Positions 20,325 through 29,085 of a stretch of 64,000 nucleotides of DNA are shown here, piece by piece. The position numbers and the translations under genes are program-made. Origin of the DNA: Bog-473 sp963843365 (GTDB lineage Bacteria; Actinomycetota; Acidimicrobiia; Acidimicrobiales; RAAP-2); contig CAWJKG010000006.1 of the NCBI GenBank assembly GCA_963843365.1, positions 124,001 to 188,000 on the forward strand, given 5' to 3'. The notes below the pieces were generated by a model. The model was not told where the DNA came from. It ran no database searches and saw only the letters and a program-made list of their open reading frames with translations. Position 1 is the stretch's first letter, and each line of letters starts with the position of its first letter.

Positions 20325-20721
20325 CGCCCGGCGCGACGGGTGGCGCGCCCGGTTCGACAACGCGGAGCTCAACGCCCTGCACGCCGAAGGCTTCGGCCAT
20401 GCACCGCTCGCCATCGACTGGTGGGGTCAGGTCCGGCGGCACAGCCTCGGCTGGGTCTGCGCCCACGAAGGGGAGCGGCTGGTCGGGTTCGTCAACGTGG
20501 CCTGGGACGGCGGGGTGCACGCCTTCGTCGTCGACACCCTGGTCGCCGCCGAGCACAGGCGCCGCGGCGTCGGACGCCGACTCTTGGAGGTGGCCGCACG
20601 CGAGAGCCGCTCCGCCGGCTGCGAATGGCTCCATGTCGACTTCGACGACGAGCTGAACGGCTTCTACCTCGGCGCCTGCGGCTTCCGACCCACGCCGGCC
20701 GGGCTGCTGCCGCTGCGCTGA
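20251..20721 (+). CDS. GNAT-family N-acetyltransferase
   Basis: GNAT enzymes transfer acetyl from acetyl-CoA to amines. The conserved body reads NAELNALHAEGFGH, then the strand VGFVNVAWDGGVHAFVVDTLV, the acetyl-CoA loop HRRRGVGRRLLEVAA, and GCEWLHVDFDDELNGFYLGACGF. This body starts near 20335, just after the preceding stop, but has no start codon there. The only in-frame ATG is at 20251, inside the end of the previous gene, and would add about 28 unconserved residues. Either the two genes overlap by 74 bases or there is another base error here. The substrate is unknown. Confidence 0.78.
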   Translation: MPTCQDHRNWSSTTARTTTTTTPADARRDGWRARFDNAELNALHAEGFGHAPLAIDWWGQVRRHSLGWVCAHEGERLVGFVNVAWDGGVHAFVVDTLVAAEHRRRGVGRRLLEVAARESRSAGCEWLHVDFDDELNGFYLGACGFRPTPAGLLPLR

Positions 20722-20731
20722 CCGGGACCGG

Positions 20732-21265
20732 TCACGAACGCGCCGCCAGGAGCGCCCGCAGGGCGTCGGCGTTCTCCAACACCGGCCGGGCGGCCTCCAG
20801 GACGAGATCCACCCCCTCGGGCTGCACCCAGGAGGACCGGGCCCGCTCCACGTGGTCCCAGTCGAGCTCGTACCAGTGCGGGATGCCGCGCCGGCGCCCC
20901 TCCACCCGGGTCCGGTGCAGGCCGGCATCACCACACGAGGTCATCACGACGGCGCACCCGGCGCCCTCCTCCTCCGCCACCTGCGCGGTCTGCGCCACCT
21001 CGGCCTCGCGGGCCACACCGTCGAGCACCACCGACGAGCCCAGGCGGAGCTGGGATCGGGCCAGGGCCCAGAGCAGGGACCACCCGACCCCTCGGTGCCC
21101 GCGCAGACCCATGGTGTCGAGGGCGGCCTGGATCTCCTCGAACGGGCGCAGGCCGCTCATGGCCCAGTCGTGGCCGAGGACGGGCGCACGCAGCATGCGG
21201 CCCGCCTCCTGCGCCATGGTCGACTTCCCCGAGCCGGGCAGCCCGGTCACCAGGACGAGCAGCAT
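20732..21265 (-). CDS. P-loop NTPase, small kinase-like
   Basis: This 177-residue protein begins MLLVLVTGLPGSGKSTMAQE, a Walker A loop at residues 8-16. It continues with VVLDGVAREAEVA and a helical C-terminus. It resembles the AAA_33 / zeta-toxin-like kinases that phosphorylate small molecules or RNA ends, but no specific subfamily is clear. The ATG at 21265 places the loop at the very N-terminus. It follows the universal stress gene by 52 bases and converges on the GNAT gene. Confidence 0.75.
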   Translation of the reverse strand: MLLVLVTGLPGSGKSTMAQEAGRMLRAPVLGHDWAMSGLRPFEEIQAALDTMGLRGHRGVGWSLLWALARSQLRLGSSVVLDGVAREAEVAQTAQVAEEEGAGCAVVMTSCGDAGLHRTRVEGRRRGIPHWYELDWDHVERARSSWVQPEGVDLVLEAARPVLENADALRALLAARS

Positions 21266-21317
21266 CGGACCTCCGTCCCGGCCTGGCGTCCGCCGCTCAG
21301 CGCCCCGACCGCGCCAC

Positions 21318-21749
21318 TCAGTCCGTCTTGACCACCAACACCGCGCAGTCCGCGCCGTGGGCCACCGAGTTGGGCACGCTGCCGAGATAGCGCCGGTGCA
21401 TCCCCTTGCTGCCGACGACGATGAGGTCCGCACCCACCTCGGCCGCCGTCGCGAGAATGACGTCATCGGGCGCGCCGTGGACGCCGTGCGCCTCGGCCAC
21501 CAGGCCGTCGCCGAACTTCTCGACGGCGGCCTGCCCCACGGCCCGGGCAGCCTCCTCGGCCAGGGCCCGTCCGGCCCCGCTGTCGACCAGGTCGACGCCG
21601 GCGGCGGCTCCCATGCCCGGACGAGGGGTACGGAACGCGGTGACGATGTGCAGGGACGCGCCCAGCGAGCGCGCCAGCCCTGCCGCGGCCTCCACGGCCT
21701 TCTCGGCCGTCTCAGAGCCGTCGGTGCCGACCACCAGAGTCTTGTACAT
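21318..21749 (-). CDS. Universal stress protein, UspA family
   Basis: This single-domain protein has 143 residues. It begins MYKTLVVGTDGSETAEKAV and ends with the ATP-binding motif ADLIVVGSKGMHRRYLGSVPNSVAH, matching the GxGx(9)G(S/T) pattern seen in nucleotide-binding Usp members. It is cytoplasmic and probably helps under stress or slow growth. It diverges from the MmcQ/YjbR gene with 125 bases between starts. Confidence 0.9.
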   Translation of the reverse strand: MYKTLVVGTDGSETAEKAVEAAAGLARSLGASLHIVTAFRTPRPGMGAAAGVDLVDSGAGRALAEEAARAVGQAAVEKFGDGLVAEAHGVHGAPDDVILATAAEVGADLIVVGSKGMHRRYLGSVPNSVAHGADCAVLVVKTD

Positions 21750-21874
21750 GGGACATCCCCTTCTCGCCGAAATCGTCAGCGTACTCGGGCGGTCCGAAAG
21801 CCACCGGCGTCACCGTCCGGCGACCCGAGGGGACAGCCCGGGCCCCTGCAGACGCGGCGGTAGCCTGCCCCGGC

Positions 21875-22264
21875 GTGGCCACGCTCACCGACGTCGAGCA
21901 GATGATGGCCCGGCTGCCGGAGGTGGCCGCCGGCACCCGGCACGGCAATCGCACGTGGTTCGTCGGCGGCAAGGCCTTCGCCTGGGAGCGCCCGTTCTCG
22001 AAGGCCGACCTGAAGCGCTACGGCGACACGCCCCCACCGGCGGGCCCGATCCTGGCGCTCAGCACGGCCGACCTGGCCGACAAGGACGCCCTGCTCGCCA
22101 CCGGCACCAAGGGGATCTTCACCATCCCGCACTTCGACGGCTTCGCCGCCGTCCTGGTGCAGCTACGTGCGGTTGCCAGGCAGCCTCTGCGTGAGGCGAT
22201 CGAAGATGCCTGGCTTGCCCGAGCGCCCGCCTCCCTGGCCCGCTCCTACCTTGAGGGCACCTGA
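21875..22264 (+). CDS. MmcQ/YjbR family protein
   Basis: This is a 129-residue protein of the MmcQ/YjbR (CyaY-like fold) family, of unknown function and possibly DNA-binding. It starts at a GTG (21875) with ATLTDVEQMMARLPEV. The pattern HGNRTWFVGGKAFAWERP and the end LREAIEDAWLARAPASLARSYL fit the family. It converges on, and overlaps by 102 bases, the phosphatase gene on the other strand. Confidence 0.82.
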   Translation: MATLTDVEQMMARLPEVAAGTRHGNRTWFVGGKAFAWERPFSKADLKRYGDTPPPAGPILALSTADLADKDALLATGTKGIFTIPHFDGFAAVLVQLRAVARQPLREAIEDAWLARAPASLARSYLEGT

Positions 22265-23032
22265 TCCCGACTCGCCGGCGAACCGCCGCGGCAACCCCCA
22301 GGCGTCGTTGAAGCGCAGTAGGACGAAACGGTTCTCCGACGGCAGCCACTCCCACTCGGTCATGGAGGCGTGCCCGATGCGGACCCAGCCCCGCCGGGCC
22401 ACCTCCGGCGGCACGCCGAGAAAGGCGATCATGGTCGCCTCGATGACCCCGGCGTGCACCGCGGCCACCACCAGCTCGCCCGGGTGGTCCCGCACGATCT
22501 CCGATACGGCGCCCGACGCCCGCGCCACGAACTCCGTCCAGCTCTCCCCGCCCGGGGCGATGCGTACGCCGGGGTCGGTGTCCCAGTCGGGCACGCCGAA
22601 GGCCTCGACCATGGCGGGCCACTCCATGCCGTCGCACTCGCCCGGGTGGAGCTCGCAGAGGTCGCATCGTGCGCGCACCGGGCCCAGCGCGGCCGGCCCG
22701 GGTCCGACGACGGGCCGCAACCGTTCCGCGGTCTCGACGGCCCGCGGCAGCACGGACGAGTACAGGGTCGTCGCCCGGCGGAGCTCGCCGCTCTCGTGGA
22801 GGCGGTCGGCCAGTGCCGCCACCTGATGGCGCCCGAAGTCCGTCAAGCCGGTGCAGCCCTCGGGGCCGCCGATGACGTGATTCATGTTGCACTCCGCCTC
22901 GCCGTGGCGCACCAGCACAATGCGGCTGGCCCCCTCCTCGGGAGGAAAGATCCGCAGCACGCCCGCATGGGCCTGCGCCCCACCGTCGTCCACCCCACCG
23001 GGGGCGGAGGCAACGCCCTCGCCCCCGCTCAC
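22163..23032 (-). CDS. Histidine phosphatase superfamily protein
   Basis: This protein belongs to the phosphoglycerate mutase-like phosphatases. The catalytic motif VLVRHGEAECN lies near residue 40, and the second catalytic His lies in VVAAVHAGVIEA near residue 200. The GTG at 23032 overlaps the upstream VWA gene stop (GTGA), giving 289 residues. The first 35 residues are glycine-rich and low in complexity. The last 25 are basic and may extend past the fold. The substrate is unknown. It is the last gene of the obgE-proB-proA-moxR-coxE chain. Confidence 0.85.
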   Translation of the reverse strand: MSGGEGVASAPGGVDDGGAQAHAGVLRIFPPEEGASRIVLVRHGEAECNMNHVIGGPEGCTGLTDFGRHQVAALADRLHESGELRRATTLYSSVLPRAVETAERLRPVVGPGPAALGPVRARCDLCELHPGECDGMEWPAMVEAFGVPDWDTDPGVRIAPGGESWTEFVARASGAVSEIVRDHPGELVVAAVHAGVIEATMIAFLGVPPEVARRGWVRIGHASMTEWEWLPSENRFVLLRFNDAWGLPRRFAGESGSGALKVGAGQGGGRSGKPGIFDRLTQRLPGNRT

Positions 23033-24483
23033 GCCAGGTTGCCGACGAAGCGCTCCAGCTGGCGCAGCGTCCGGCATTCCACCACATCGTCGCAGTGGGC
23101 GCCGTACTCCCCCACAATGGAATCACCCGAGCCCCAGTAGTCCCGCGGCTCGGGGTTGAGCCAGTACACGTGGCGGGCGCGGGCCTGCAGGTCCTCGAGA
23201 ACCCACGACTGCGCGGCGTGGTAGTTGTTGCGGGCGTCTCCCAGCACCATCACGCTCGAGCGCGACGTCACCTGATCACCCCAGCGCCGGTGGAACTCGG
23301 TCAGCGCGTGCCCGTAGTCCGAGTGCCCGTCCACCCAGATCACGTCCGCCTCGAGGTTGATGCGGGCCACGGCCTCGGCCGGGTCGACCACGCCCTCGAA
23401 GAACCGCGTCACCTCGTCGATGCCGTCGACGAAGACGAAGCTGCGCACCTTGGAGAACTGCGAGGAGATGGCGTACACCAGGTGCAGGGTGAAGCGGGCG
23501 AAACTGGCCACCGATCCCGAGATGTCCGCGATCACGAAGATCTCGGGCTTCGCCGGCCGCGGGTGGCGGAAGCGCGGCTCAATGGGCACGCCCCCCGTCG
23601 AGAGCGAACGCCGCATGGTGGCCCTGAAGTCGAGCGGGCCCTTGCGGCCGTGCCGGCGCTTGCGGGCCAGGCGGACGGCCAGCTTGCGGGACAGTGGCTG
23701 GAGCACCCGATGCAGCATGGCCAGCTCCTCGCGGGTCGCGTGCATGACGTCGATGTCCTCGGGCAGCGGCTTGCGCACCGAACGCGCCAGTGCCTCAGCG
23801 CCCCGGTCCTCGACCAGGCGCCGGCGGATCTCCGTCTCGACCGAGCGCCGGAACTTGTCGAGACGCGCCTTGAACTCGTCGGCCGCCAGCCGCTCCTCCA
23901 GGTCGGTCAACGCACCGCCGGCGGCCCCCGCCTGCGCCTGCGCCATGAGGCGCTCCAACACGGCGTCGAGGTCCAGATTCCGCAGCGTCCGGTACAGGTA
24001 ATACGTGCCCCCGACGGGCCGTCCGGGCTCCATGCCTGCGTAGCGGTCGACTGCGTTGCGGGCCACCATGTTCATGAGGCCGGCGTCGGCCGAGAGCAGC
24101 GACTTGAAGAGCATTTCGGCCAGCTCCTCGGGCGTCATCCCCTCGCCACCCCCGCCGCTCTGCCACGATCGGCGCTGCCCTTGGGCCCCGCCCTGCCCCG
24201 ACTGGGCACCGTTCTCCTCGTCGCTGTCGAGGCCCTCCTCCTCGCCCTCGGCGCCGCCCGCACTGCCCGAGCGCACGGCGAAGAACACCTCGAAGGCGGT
24301 CTCGAAAGCGCGCCAGTGCGACGACGACTTCACCAGGGTGGCGGCCAAGGCGTACTTCAGCGCCTCCCGGTCCTCGAGCGGGATGTACTTGACCGCGTCG
24401 GCCGCGTCGAGGTGCTCGGTCAGCGAGACGGGCAGCCCGGCGCGGCGCAGCTCGGTGACGAAGCCGGAGAGGAGGTCGAGCAC
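23029..24483 (-). CDS. VWA-domain protein, CoxE-like
   Basis: CoxE-type proteins work with MoxR-type AAA ATPases to mature or remodel large enzymes. The 484-residue protein has an N-terminal helical region (LSGFVTELRRAGLPVSLTEH), a glycine/acid-rich linker near residues 75-110, and a C-terminal von Willebrand A domain. The metal site there begins DISGS and is completed by later acidic residues (ADVIWVDGHSDYG). The start is a GTG at 24483, four bases after the ATPase stop. No CO dehydrogenase or other obvious client is nearby. Confidence 0.88.
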   Translation of the reverse strand: MLDLLSGFVTELRRAGLPVSLTEHLDAADAVKYIPLEDREALKYALAATLVKSSSHWRAFETAFEVFFAVRSGSAGGAEGEEEGLDSDEENGAQSGQGGAQGQRRSWQSGGGGEGMTPEELAEMLFKSLLSADAGLMNMVARNAVDRYAGMEPGRPVGGTYYLYRTLRNLDLDAVLERLMAQAQAGAAGGALTDLEERLAADEFKARLDKFRRSVETEIRRRLVEDRGAEALARSVRKPLPEDIDVMHATREELAMLHRVLQPLSRKLAVRLARKRRHGRKGPLDFRATMRRSLSTGGVPIEPRFRHPRPAKPEIFVIADISGSVASFARFTLHLVYAISSQFSKVRSFVFVDGIDEVTRFFEGVVDPAEAVARINLEADVIWVDGHSDYGHALTEFHRRWGDQVTSRSSVMVLGDARNNYHAAQSWVLEDLQARARHVYWLNPEPRDYWGSGDSIVGEYGAHCDDVVECRTLRQLERFVGNLA

Positions 24484-24487
24484 GGGC

Positions 24488-25417
24488 TCAGCCGGCCGAG
24501 GCCGACAGCAGCTCCTTGGAGGCCCGCTCGATGTCGGCTTGATACTTCAACAGGATGTGCAGCGTGTCCTTGGCCCCGGCCGCGTCGATCGTCTCCACCC
24601 CGAGCAGCACGAGGGTGCGGGCCCAGTCGAGCGTCTCGGACACCGACGGCGCCTTGCGCAGCTCGAGCGTGCGCAACGAGCGCACGATGCGGGCCACCTG
24701 GTCGGCCAGCTCCTCGCTGATGCCGGGCACCTTCGCTCGCACGATCTCACGCTCGCGCTCCAAGTCCGGGTAGTCGATGTGCAGATAGAGGCAGCGGCGC
24801 TTCAAGGCCTCGGAGAGCTCGCGGGTGTTGTTGGAGGTGAGGAAGACCATCGGCAACTGCGAGGCGCGCACCGTGCCGAGCTCGGGGATGGACACCTGGT
24901 ACTCCGAGAGGATCTCGAGCAGGAGCGCCTCGGTCTCGAGCTCGACGCGGTCGACCTCGTCGACGAGGAGGACCACCGGTTCAGTGGCGCGGATGGCCTC
25001 GAGCAGCGGCCGCGTCAGCAAGAAATCCTCCGAGAAGATGTCCTCCTCGAGCTCGGACCAGGTCGGGCCCTCCTCCTCGCTCTTGCCGTGCTCGCCCGCC
25101 TGGATCCGCAGCAGCTGCTTGCGATAATTCCACTCGTAGAGGGCCTTGGACTCGTCGAGGCCCTCGTAACACTGCAGGCGGATCAGCCGGGCCCCGGTGA
25201 GCTCCGCCACCGACTTGGCCAGCTGGGTCTTGCCCGTTCCGGCCGGGCCCTCGACCAGGACCGGCTTGGACAGCCGGTCGGCCAGGTACACGACGCCGCT
25301 GATGGACTCGTCGGCCAGGTACCCGACTTCGGCCAGCCCGCCCCGCACCGTGTCCAGGGACTCGAACCGGGGGGGACCATTGTCCGGCAGGCCCAATGAT
25401 GCGCTGCGATCACTCAC
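24488..25417 (-). CDS. MoxR-family AAA+ ATPase
   Basis: This 309-residue ATPase has Walker A GPAGTGKTQ (about residue 57), Walker B VVLLVDEVDR, sensor 1 FLTSNN, and an arginine-finger region ALKRRCLYLHIDYPD. Such proteins act as chaperones with VWA partners. The start is GTG 25417, sharing bases with the proA stop (GTGA). The VWA partner follows four bases later, so the two are surely made together. The link to proline genes is probably only positional. Confidence 0.92.
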   Translation of the reverse strand: MSDRSASLGLPDNGPPRFESLDTVRGGLAEVGYLADESISGVVYLADRLSKPVLVEGPAGTGKTQLAKSVAELTGARLIRLQCYEGLDESKALYEWNYRKQLLRIQAGEHGKSEEEGPTWSELEEDIFSEDFLLTRPLLEAIRATEPVVLLVDEVDRVELETEALLLEILSEYQVSIPELGTVRASQLPMVFLTSNNTRELSEALKRRCLYLHIDYPDLEREREIVRAKVPGISEELADQVARIVRSLRTLELRKAPSVSETLDWARTLVLLGVETIDAAGAKDTLHILLKYQADIERASKELLSASAG

Positions 25418-26667
25418 CGGCGCACCTGCCCGTCACCACGCACGATCCACTTCAACGTCGTCAGCTCCTTCACTCCCATCGGTCCACGGGCATGCAGCTT
25501 CTGGGTGGAAATGCCCACCTCCGCGCCCAGCCCCAACTCCTCACCGTCGACGAAGCGCGTCGAGGCGTTCACCAGCACGGCCGCGCCGTCGACCTCCGCC
25601 ACGAAGCGGTCGGCCACGGCCACGTCGGATGTCACGATCGCCTCCGAGTGGCCCGAGCTGTACCGCGCGATGTGCTCGATCGCCTCCCCGACGTCGTCGA
25701 CCATGCCGATCGCCACCACCGGCCCCAGGAACTCGGTGGCAAAATCGCTCTCCAGTGCCGGCACGGCACCAGGCACGAGGGCCCGCACCCGCTCATCGGC
25801 CCGGATTTCGACGCCGGCCGATTCGAGCGACTGCGCCAGACGGGGCAGGAACTCGCCCGCCACCGCAGAATGCACCAGCATGGTCTCCACGGCGTTGCAC
25901 ACACCGAAGCGGTGGGTCTTCGCGTTGACCGCGAGCTCGTGCGCCATGGCCAGATCGGCGGCACCGTCGATGTAGAGGTGGCAGTTCCCGTCCCCGTCCA
26001 GCACGTACGGCACGGTGGCGTGCTCGATGAGCGACGCGATCAGGGCCTGGCCGCCGCGGGGAATCAGGCAGTCGATGTACCCACGCAGCCGCATGAAGGC
26101 GTTCGCCGTCTCGTGCGACGTGTCCTCGACCAACGCCACGGCATCGTCGGGCAGGCCGGCCTTCACCACCGCCCGGCGCAGCACGCGGACCACGGCACGG
26201 TTGGAGTCGATCGCCGAGGACGAACCACGCAAGAATGCCGCGTTCCCGGCCTTGAGGCAGAGCCCGGCGGCGTCACTGGTGACGTTGGGCCTGTTCTCGT
26301 AGATGACTCCGATCACGCCGAGCGGGACCCGCACCCGCGTGACCCGCAGCCCGTTGGGCCGCACCCAGCCCTCCGTGACCTCGCCCACCGGATCGGGCAG
26401 GCCGGCCACCTGGCGCAGTCCGCCCGCCATGCTCCGGACGCGCGCCTCGGTCAGGCGCAGCCGGTCCCGGGCCGCCTCGACCATGCCGGCGGCCTCGGCG
26501 CGTGCGAGATCGGCGCGATTGGCCTCCACCAATGACGGCCACTCCTCCTCGAGGAGGTCCGCCGCCAGGCGCAGCGCGTCGTCCCGGACGGAGCTCGGCG
26601 CCTGCGCCACCACCCGGGCGGCGGCGCGGACGCGGCCCGCGAGCTGCTCCAACGCGGGCGAGGTCAT
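25414..26667 (-). CDS. proA: Glutamate-5-semialdehyde dehydrogenase (gamma-glutamyl phosphate reductase)
   Basis: ProA reduces gamma-glutamyl phosphate with NADPH in proline synthesis. The protein has 417 residues. It carries VIGVIYENRPNVTSDAAGLCLKAGN split across the cofactor site, the active-site cysteine in HRFGVCNAVET, and EVGISTQKLHARGPMG near the end. The ATG at 26667 lies five bases after the proB stop. Proline synthesis genes here form an operon with obgE upstream. Confidence 0.96.
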   Translation of the reverse strand: MTSPALEQLAGRVRAAARVVAQAPSSVRDDALRLAADLLEEEWPSLVEANRADLARAEAAGMVEAARDRLRLTEARVRSMAGGLRQVAGLPDPVGEVTEGWVRPNGLRVTRVRVPLGVIGVIYENRPNVTSDAAGLCLKAGNAAFLRGSSSAIDSNRAVVRVLRRAVVKAGLPDDAVALVEDTSHETANAFMRLRGYIDCLIPRGGQALIASLIEHATVPYVLDGDGNCHLYIDGAADLAMAHELAVNAKTHRFGVCNAVETMLVHSAVAGEFLPRLAQSLESAGVEIRADERVRALVPGAVPALESDFATEFLGPVVAIGMVDDVGEAIEHIARYSSGHSEAIVTSDVAVADRFVAEVDGAAVLVNASTRFVDGEELGLGAEVGISTQKLHARGPMGVKELTTLKWIVRGDGQVRR

Positions 26668-26671
26668 CGGG

Positions 26672-27718
26672 TCAGGTTACAAGGACCAGGTCATCCCTAT
26701 GAACGACGACCTGGCTGCGCCGGCCCATCCATTCGGCCGCCCGCTCAGCGTGCACCCGGACCAGGCCCTTGGCGAAGACAACTCCGTCAGGACCGGAGAT
26801 CTCCACGGCGTCGTCCGGCCGGAACCCCCCGGCGACCCCGGTGACCCCGGCGGCCAGCAGCGAGCGCCCGCGTCCGGTCAGCGCCAGGCGGGCGCCGTCG
26901 TCGACGGCGAGGCTGCCGCTCGAACCCAGCGCAAAGGCGATCCAGAGCTTGCGGGCCGACAGCCGGCTGGCCCGGGCCCGGAACACCGTCCCCACGCCCG
27001 CCTCGTCCGCCAGGGCCGCGGCCAGCACCCCGGGACGAGCGGCGTCGGCGATCACCGTCTGCACACCCGACCAGGTGGCGATCTTCGCCGCAGCGAGCTT
27101 CGACGCCATGCCGCCGCTGCCCACCAGCGACCCCGGCCCGCCGGCCAGGCGCTCGAGCTGCTGGTCGATCTCCACCACCTCTTCGATGAGCGACGCGTCC
27201 GCGTCGCGCCGAGGGTCAGCCGTGAGGAGGCCGGGCGCATCGGTCAGCAGCACGAGCAGCTGGGCACCGACCAGGTGCGCCACCAGGGCAGCCAATCGAT
27301 CGTTGTCGCCGAAGCGGATCTCCTCGTCGGCGATGGCGTCGTTCTCGTTCACGATCGGGACGACGCCGAGGTCGGCGAGGTGGCGCAACGTCCCTCGTGC
27401 GTGCAGGTACTGGGTGCGGTGGACGAAGTCGAGGGGGGCGAGGAGCACCTGCCCGGCCAACACGCCGTGGGGCTCGAAGCCGTCCTGCCACATGCGCATG
27501 AGGCGGTGCTGGCCGACGGCAGACACCGCCTGGAGGACGGCAGGGTCCGAGGGGCGCCCCTGCCCCCGGTCGAGCGCGTCCCACCCCGCTGCGATGGCAC
27601 CCGACGACACGACGACGACGCTGTGCCCGGCCGCGCGCACCGACGCCAGTTCCCCGCAGAGGCGGTGCACCGTCTCCGGGGTCACGGAGGACGAGCCCAC
27701 CTTGACGACGGCGATCAC
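26672..27718 (-). CDS. proB: Glutamate 5-kinase with PUA domain
   Basis: ProB phosphorylates glutamate, the regulated first step to proline. The kinase domain (residues 1-250) has AVVKVGSSSV, VVSSGAIAAGWDAL, NENDAIADEEIRFGDND and GSGGMASKLAAA. A PUA domain follows, ending at residue 348. The start is the GTG at 27718, which overlaps the obgE stop (GTGA). A GTG further upstream would overlap obgE more deeply and is less likely. Confidence 0.95.
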   Translation of the reverse strand: MIAVVKVGSSSVTPETVHRLCGELASVRAAGHSVVVVSSGAIAAGWDALDRGQGRPSDPAVLQAVSAVGQHRLMRMWQDGFEPHGVLAGQVLLAPLDFVHRTQYLHARGTLRHLADLGVVPIVNENDAIADEEIRFGDNDRLAALVAHLVGAQLLVLLTDAPGLLTADPRRDADASLIEEVVEIDQQLERLAGGPGSLVGSGGMASKLAAAKIATWSGVQTVIADAARPGVLAAALADEAGVGTVFRARASRLSARKLWIAFALGSSGSLAVDDGARLALTGRGRSLLAAGVTGVAGGFRPDDAVEISGPDGVVFAKGLVRVHAERAAEWMGRRSQVVVHRDDLVLVT

Positions 27719-28979
27719 TGGTCCTCGCCCCACGTGAAGGTCATGGCGCCGACAGTGACCTCATCGCCGTCGCGTGCACCCGCACGTCCCAGGGCGCGGT
27801 CGACCCCGAGCCGGCGCAGGCGGCGCACCGCTTCGGCCTGCGCGCCCTCGTCGTTGAGGTCGGACAAGGCGACGGCCCGCTCCGCGGCGCGGCCGAGCAC
27901 CACCCAGGCGCCTGCTCCCGCCCGCCGCACGTCGACGTCCTCGGGAATCGGCCGGTGCACGACGATGTCGCTCGATGTGGCCACCGCCGCTTCCGTCCGG
28001 GCCTCCTGCACCAACGGTGCCAGGCGTTCCACCAACTCGCCCACGCCGAAGCCGGCGGCGACCGAGACTGTCATGTCACACACACCCTCCTCGTCCTCGG
28101 CGAGATCGGCCTTGCTCCCGACCACGATCCGGGGCCGCTCCAGGAGATCGGGCCGGTAGGAACCGAGCTCGTGCAACAGGACCCGCAGCTGCTCGGCCGG
28201 GGGCACCCCGCCGACGTCGGGCGCACCGAGGTCGAGGAGGACGACGAGGACCCGGGCGCGCTCGATGTGGCGGAGGAACTGGTGTCCGAGGCCCTTGCCC
28301 TCTGCCGCGCCCTCCACCAGCCCCGGGATGTCGGCCATGACGAACTCGGTCCCGTCGCGGGTACCCCCCACCCTCACGACACCCAGGTGAGGCTCCAGGG
28401 TCGTGAAGGGGTAGTCGGCGATCTTCGGCTTGGCCGCAGAGACGGTCGAGATCAGCGTCGATTTGCCGGCGTTGGGGAAACCCACCAACGCCACGTCGGC
28501 CATGAGCTTGAGCTCCATGTCGAGCCAGAACTCCTGCCCCTTCTCGGCCTGCTCGGCGAAGGCGGGCGCCCGGCGACGATTGGAGAGGAACCGTGCGTTC
28601 CCCCGTCCACCCTGGCCGCCCTCTGCGACCATGAAGCGGGCGCCCTCCTCATTGAGGTCGCAGACCACGGTGCCTTCGCTGATCGCGCACGACCGTGCCC
28701 ACGGGCACCGGTACGACAAGATCCTTGCCCCGGGCGCCGTGCCGCTTCGAACCCGAGCCGTGCACACCGTCGGTCGCACGCCGAAACGGGTGGTCCCGGA
28801 AGCCCAGCAGCGAGGCCTCGTTGGGCGAGGCCACGAGCCACACATCGCCGCCATGCCCGCCATCGCCCCCATCGGGGCCACCACGGTGCAACGTGAGCCT
28901 CCCGACGCCACGACACCGCGCCGGCTCCCCCATCACCGGCGCGCGCATGCAATTGGGCCTGGTCGACGAAGCCGGGCAT
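27715..28979 (-). CDS. obgE: GTPase Obg, two frameshifts in the N-terminal domain
   Basis: ObgE is a GTPase that acts in 50S assembly and stress control. The ATG at 28979 gives MPGFVDQAQLHARAGDGGAGA and then SWRREAHVAP. A break near 28882 and another near 28681 interrupt the glycine-rich domain (GGPDGGDGGHGGDVWLVAS and VPVPVGTVVRD in a second frame). The GTPase domain is intact: GFPNAGKSTLIS, the switch region DYPFTTLEPHLGVV, DIPGLVEGAAEG, and GSKAD. A C-terminal OCT domain ends MTFTWGEDQ. Correction gives about 420 residues. Its usual partners rplU and rpmA lie 8.4 kb away. Confidence 0.92.
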
Positions 28980-29085
28980 AGCTGTCCAGCTTAGGAGTCC
29001 CCGGTTGCCCTTCGGGCCCATCATCGAGGCCCGCGCTCGTGGCCGGGAACGATTGCTCCCCGCAACGACGCCGAAGCGAGGGCAG

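Noticed and set aside
23095..24720. Plus-strand frame of 541 codons opposite the VWA gene
   Set aside because: It mirrors the coding strand of the CoxE-like gene and carries no domain of its own.
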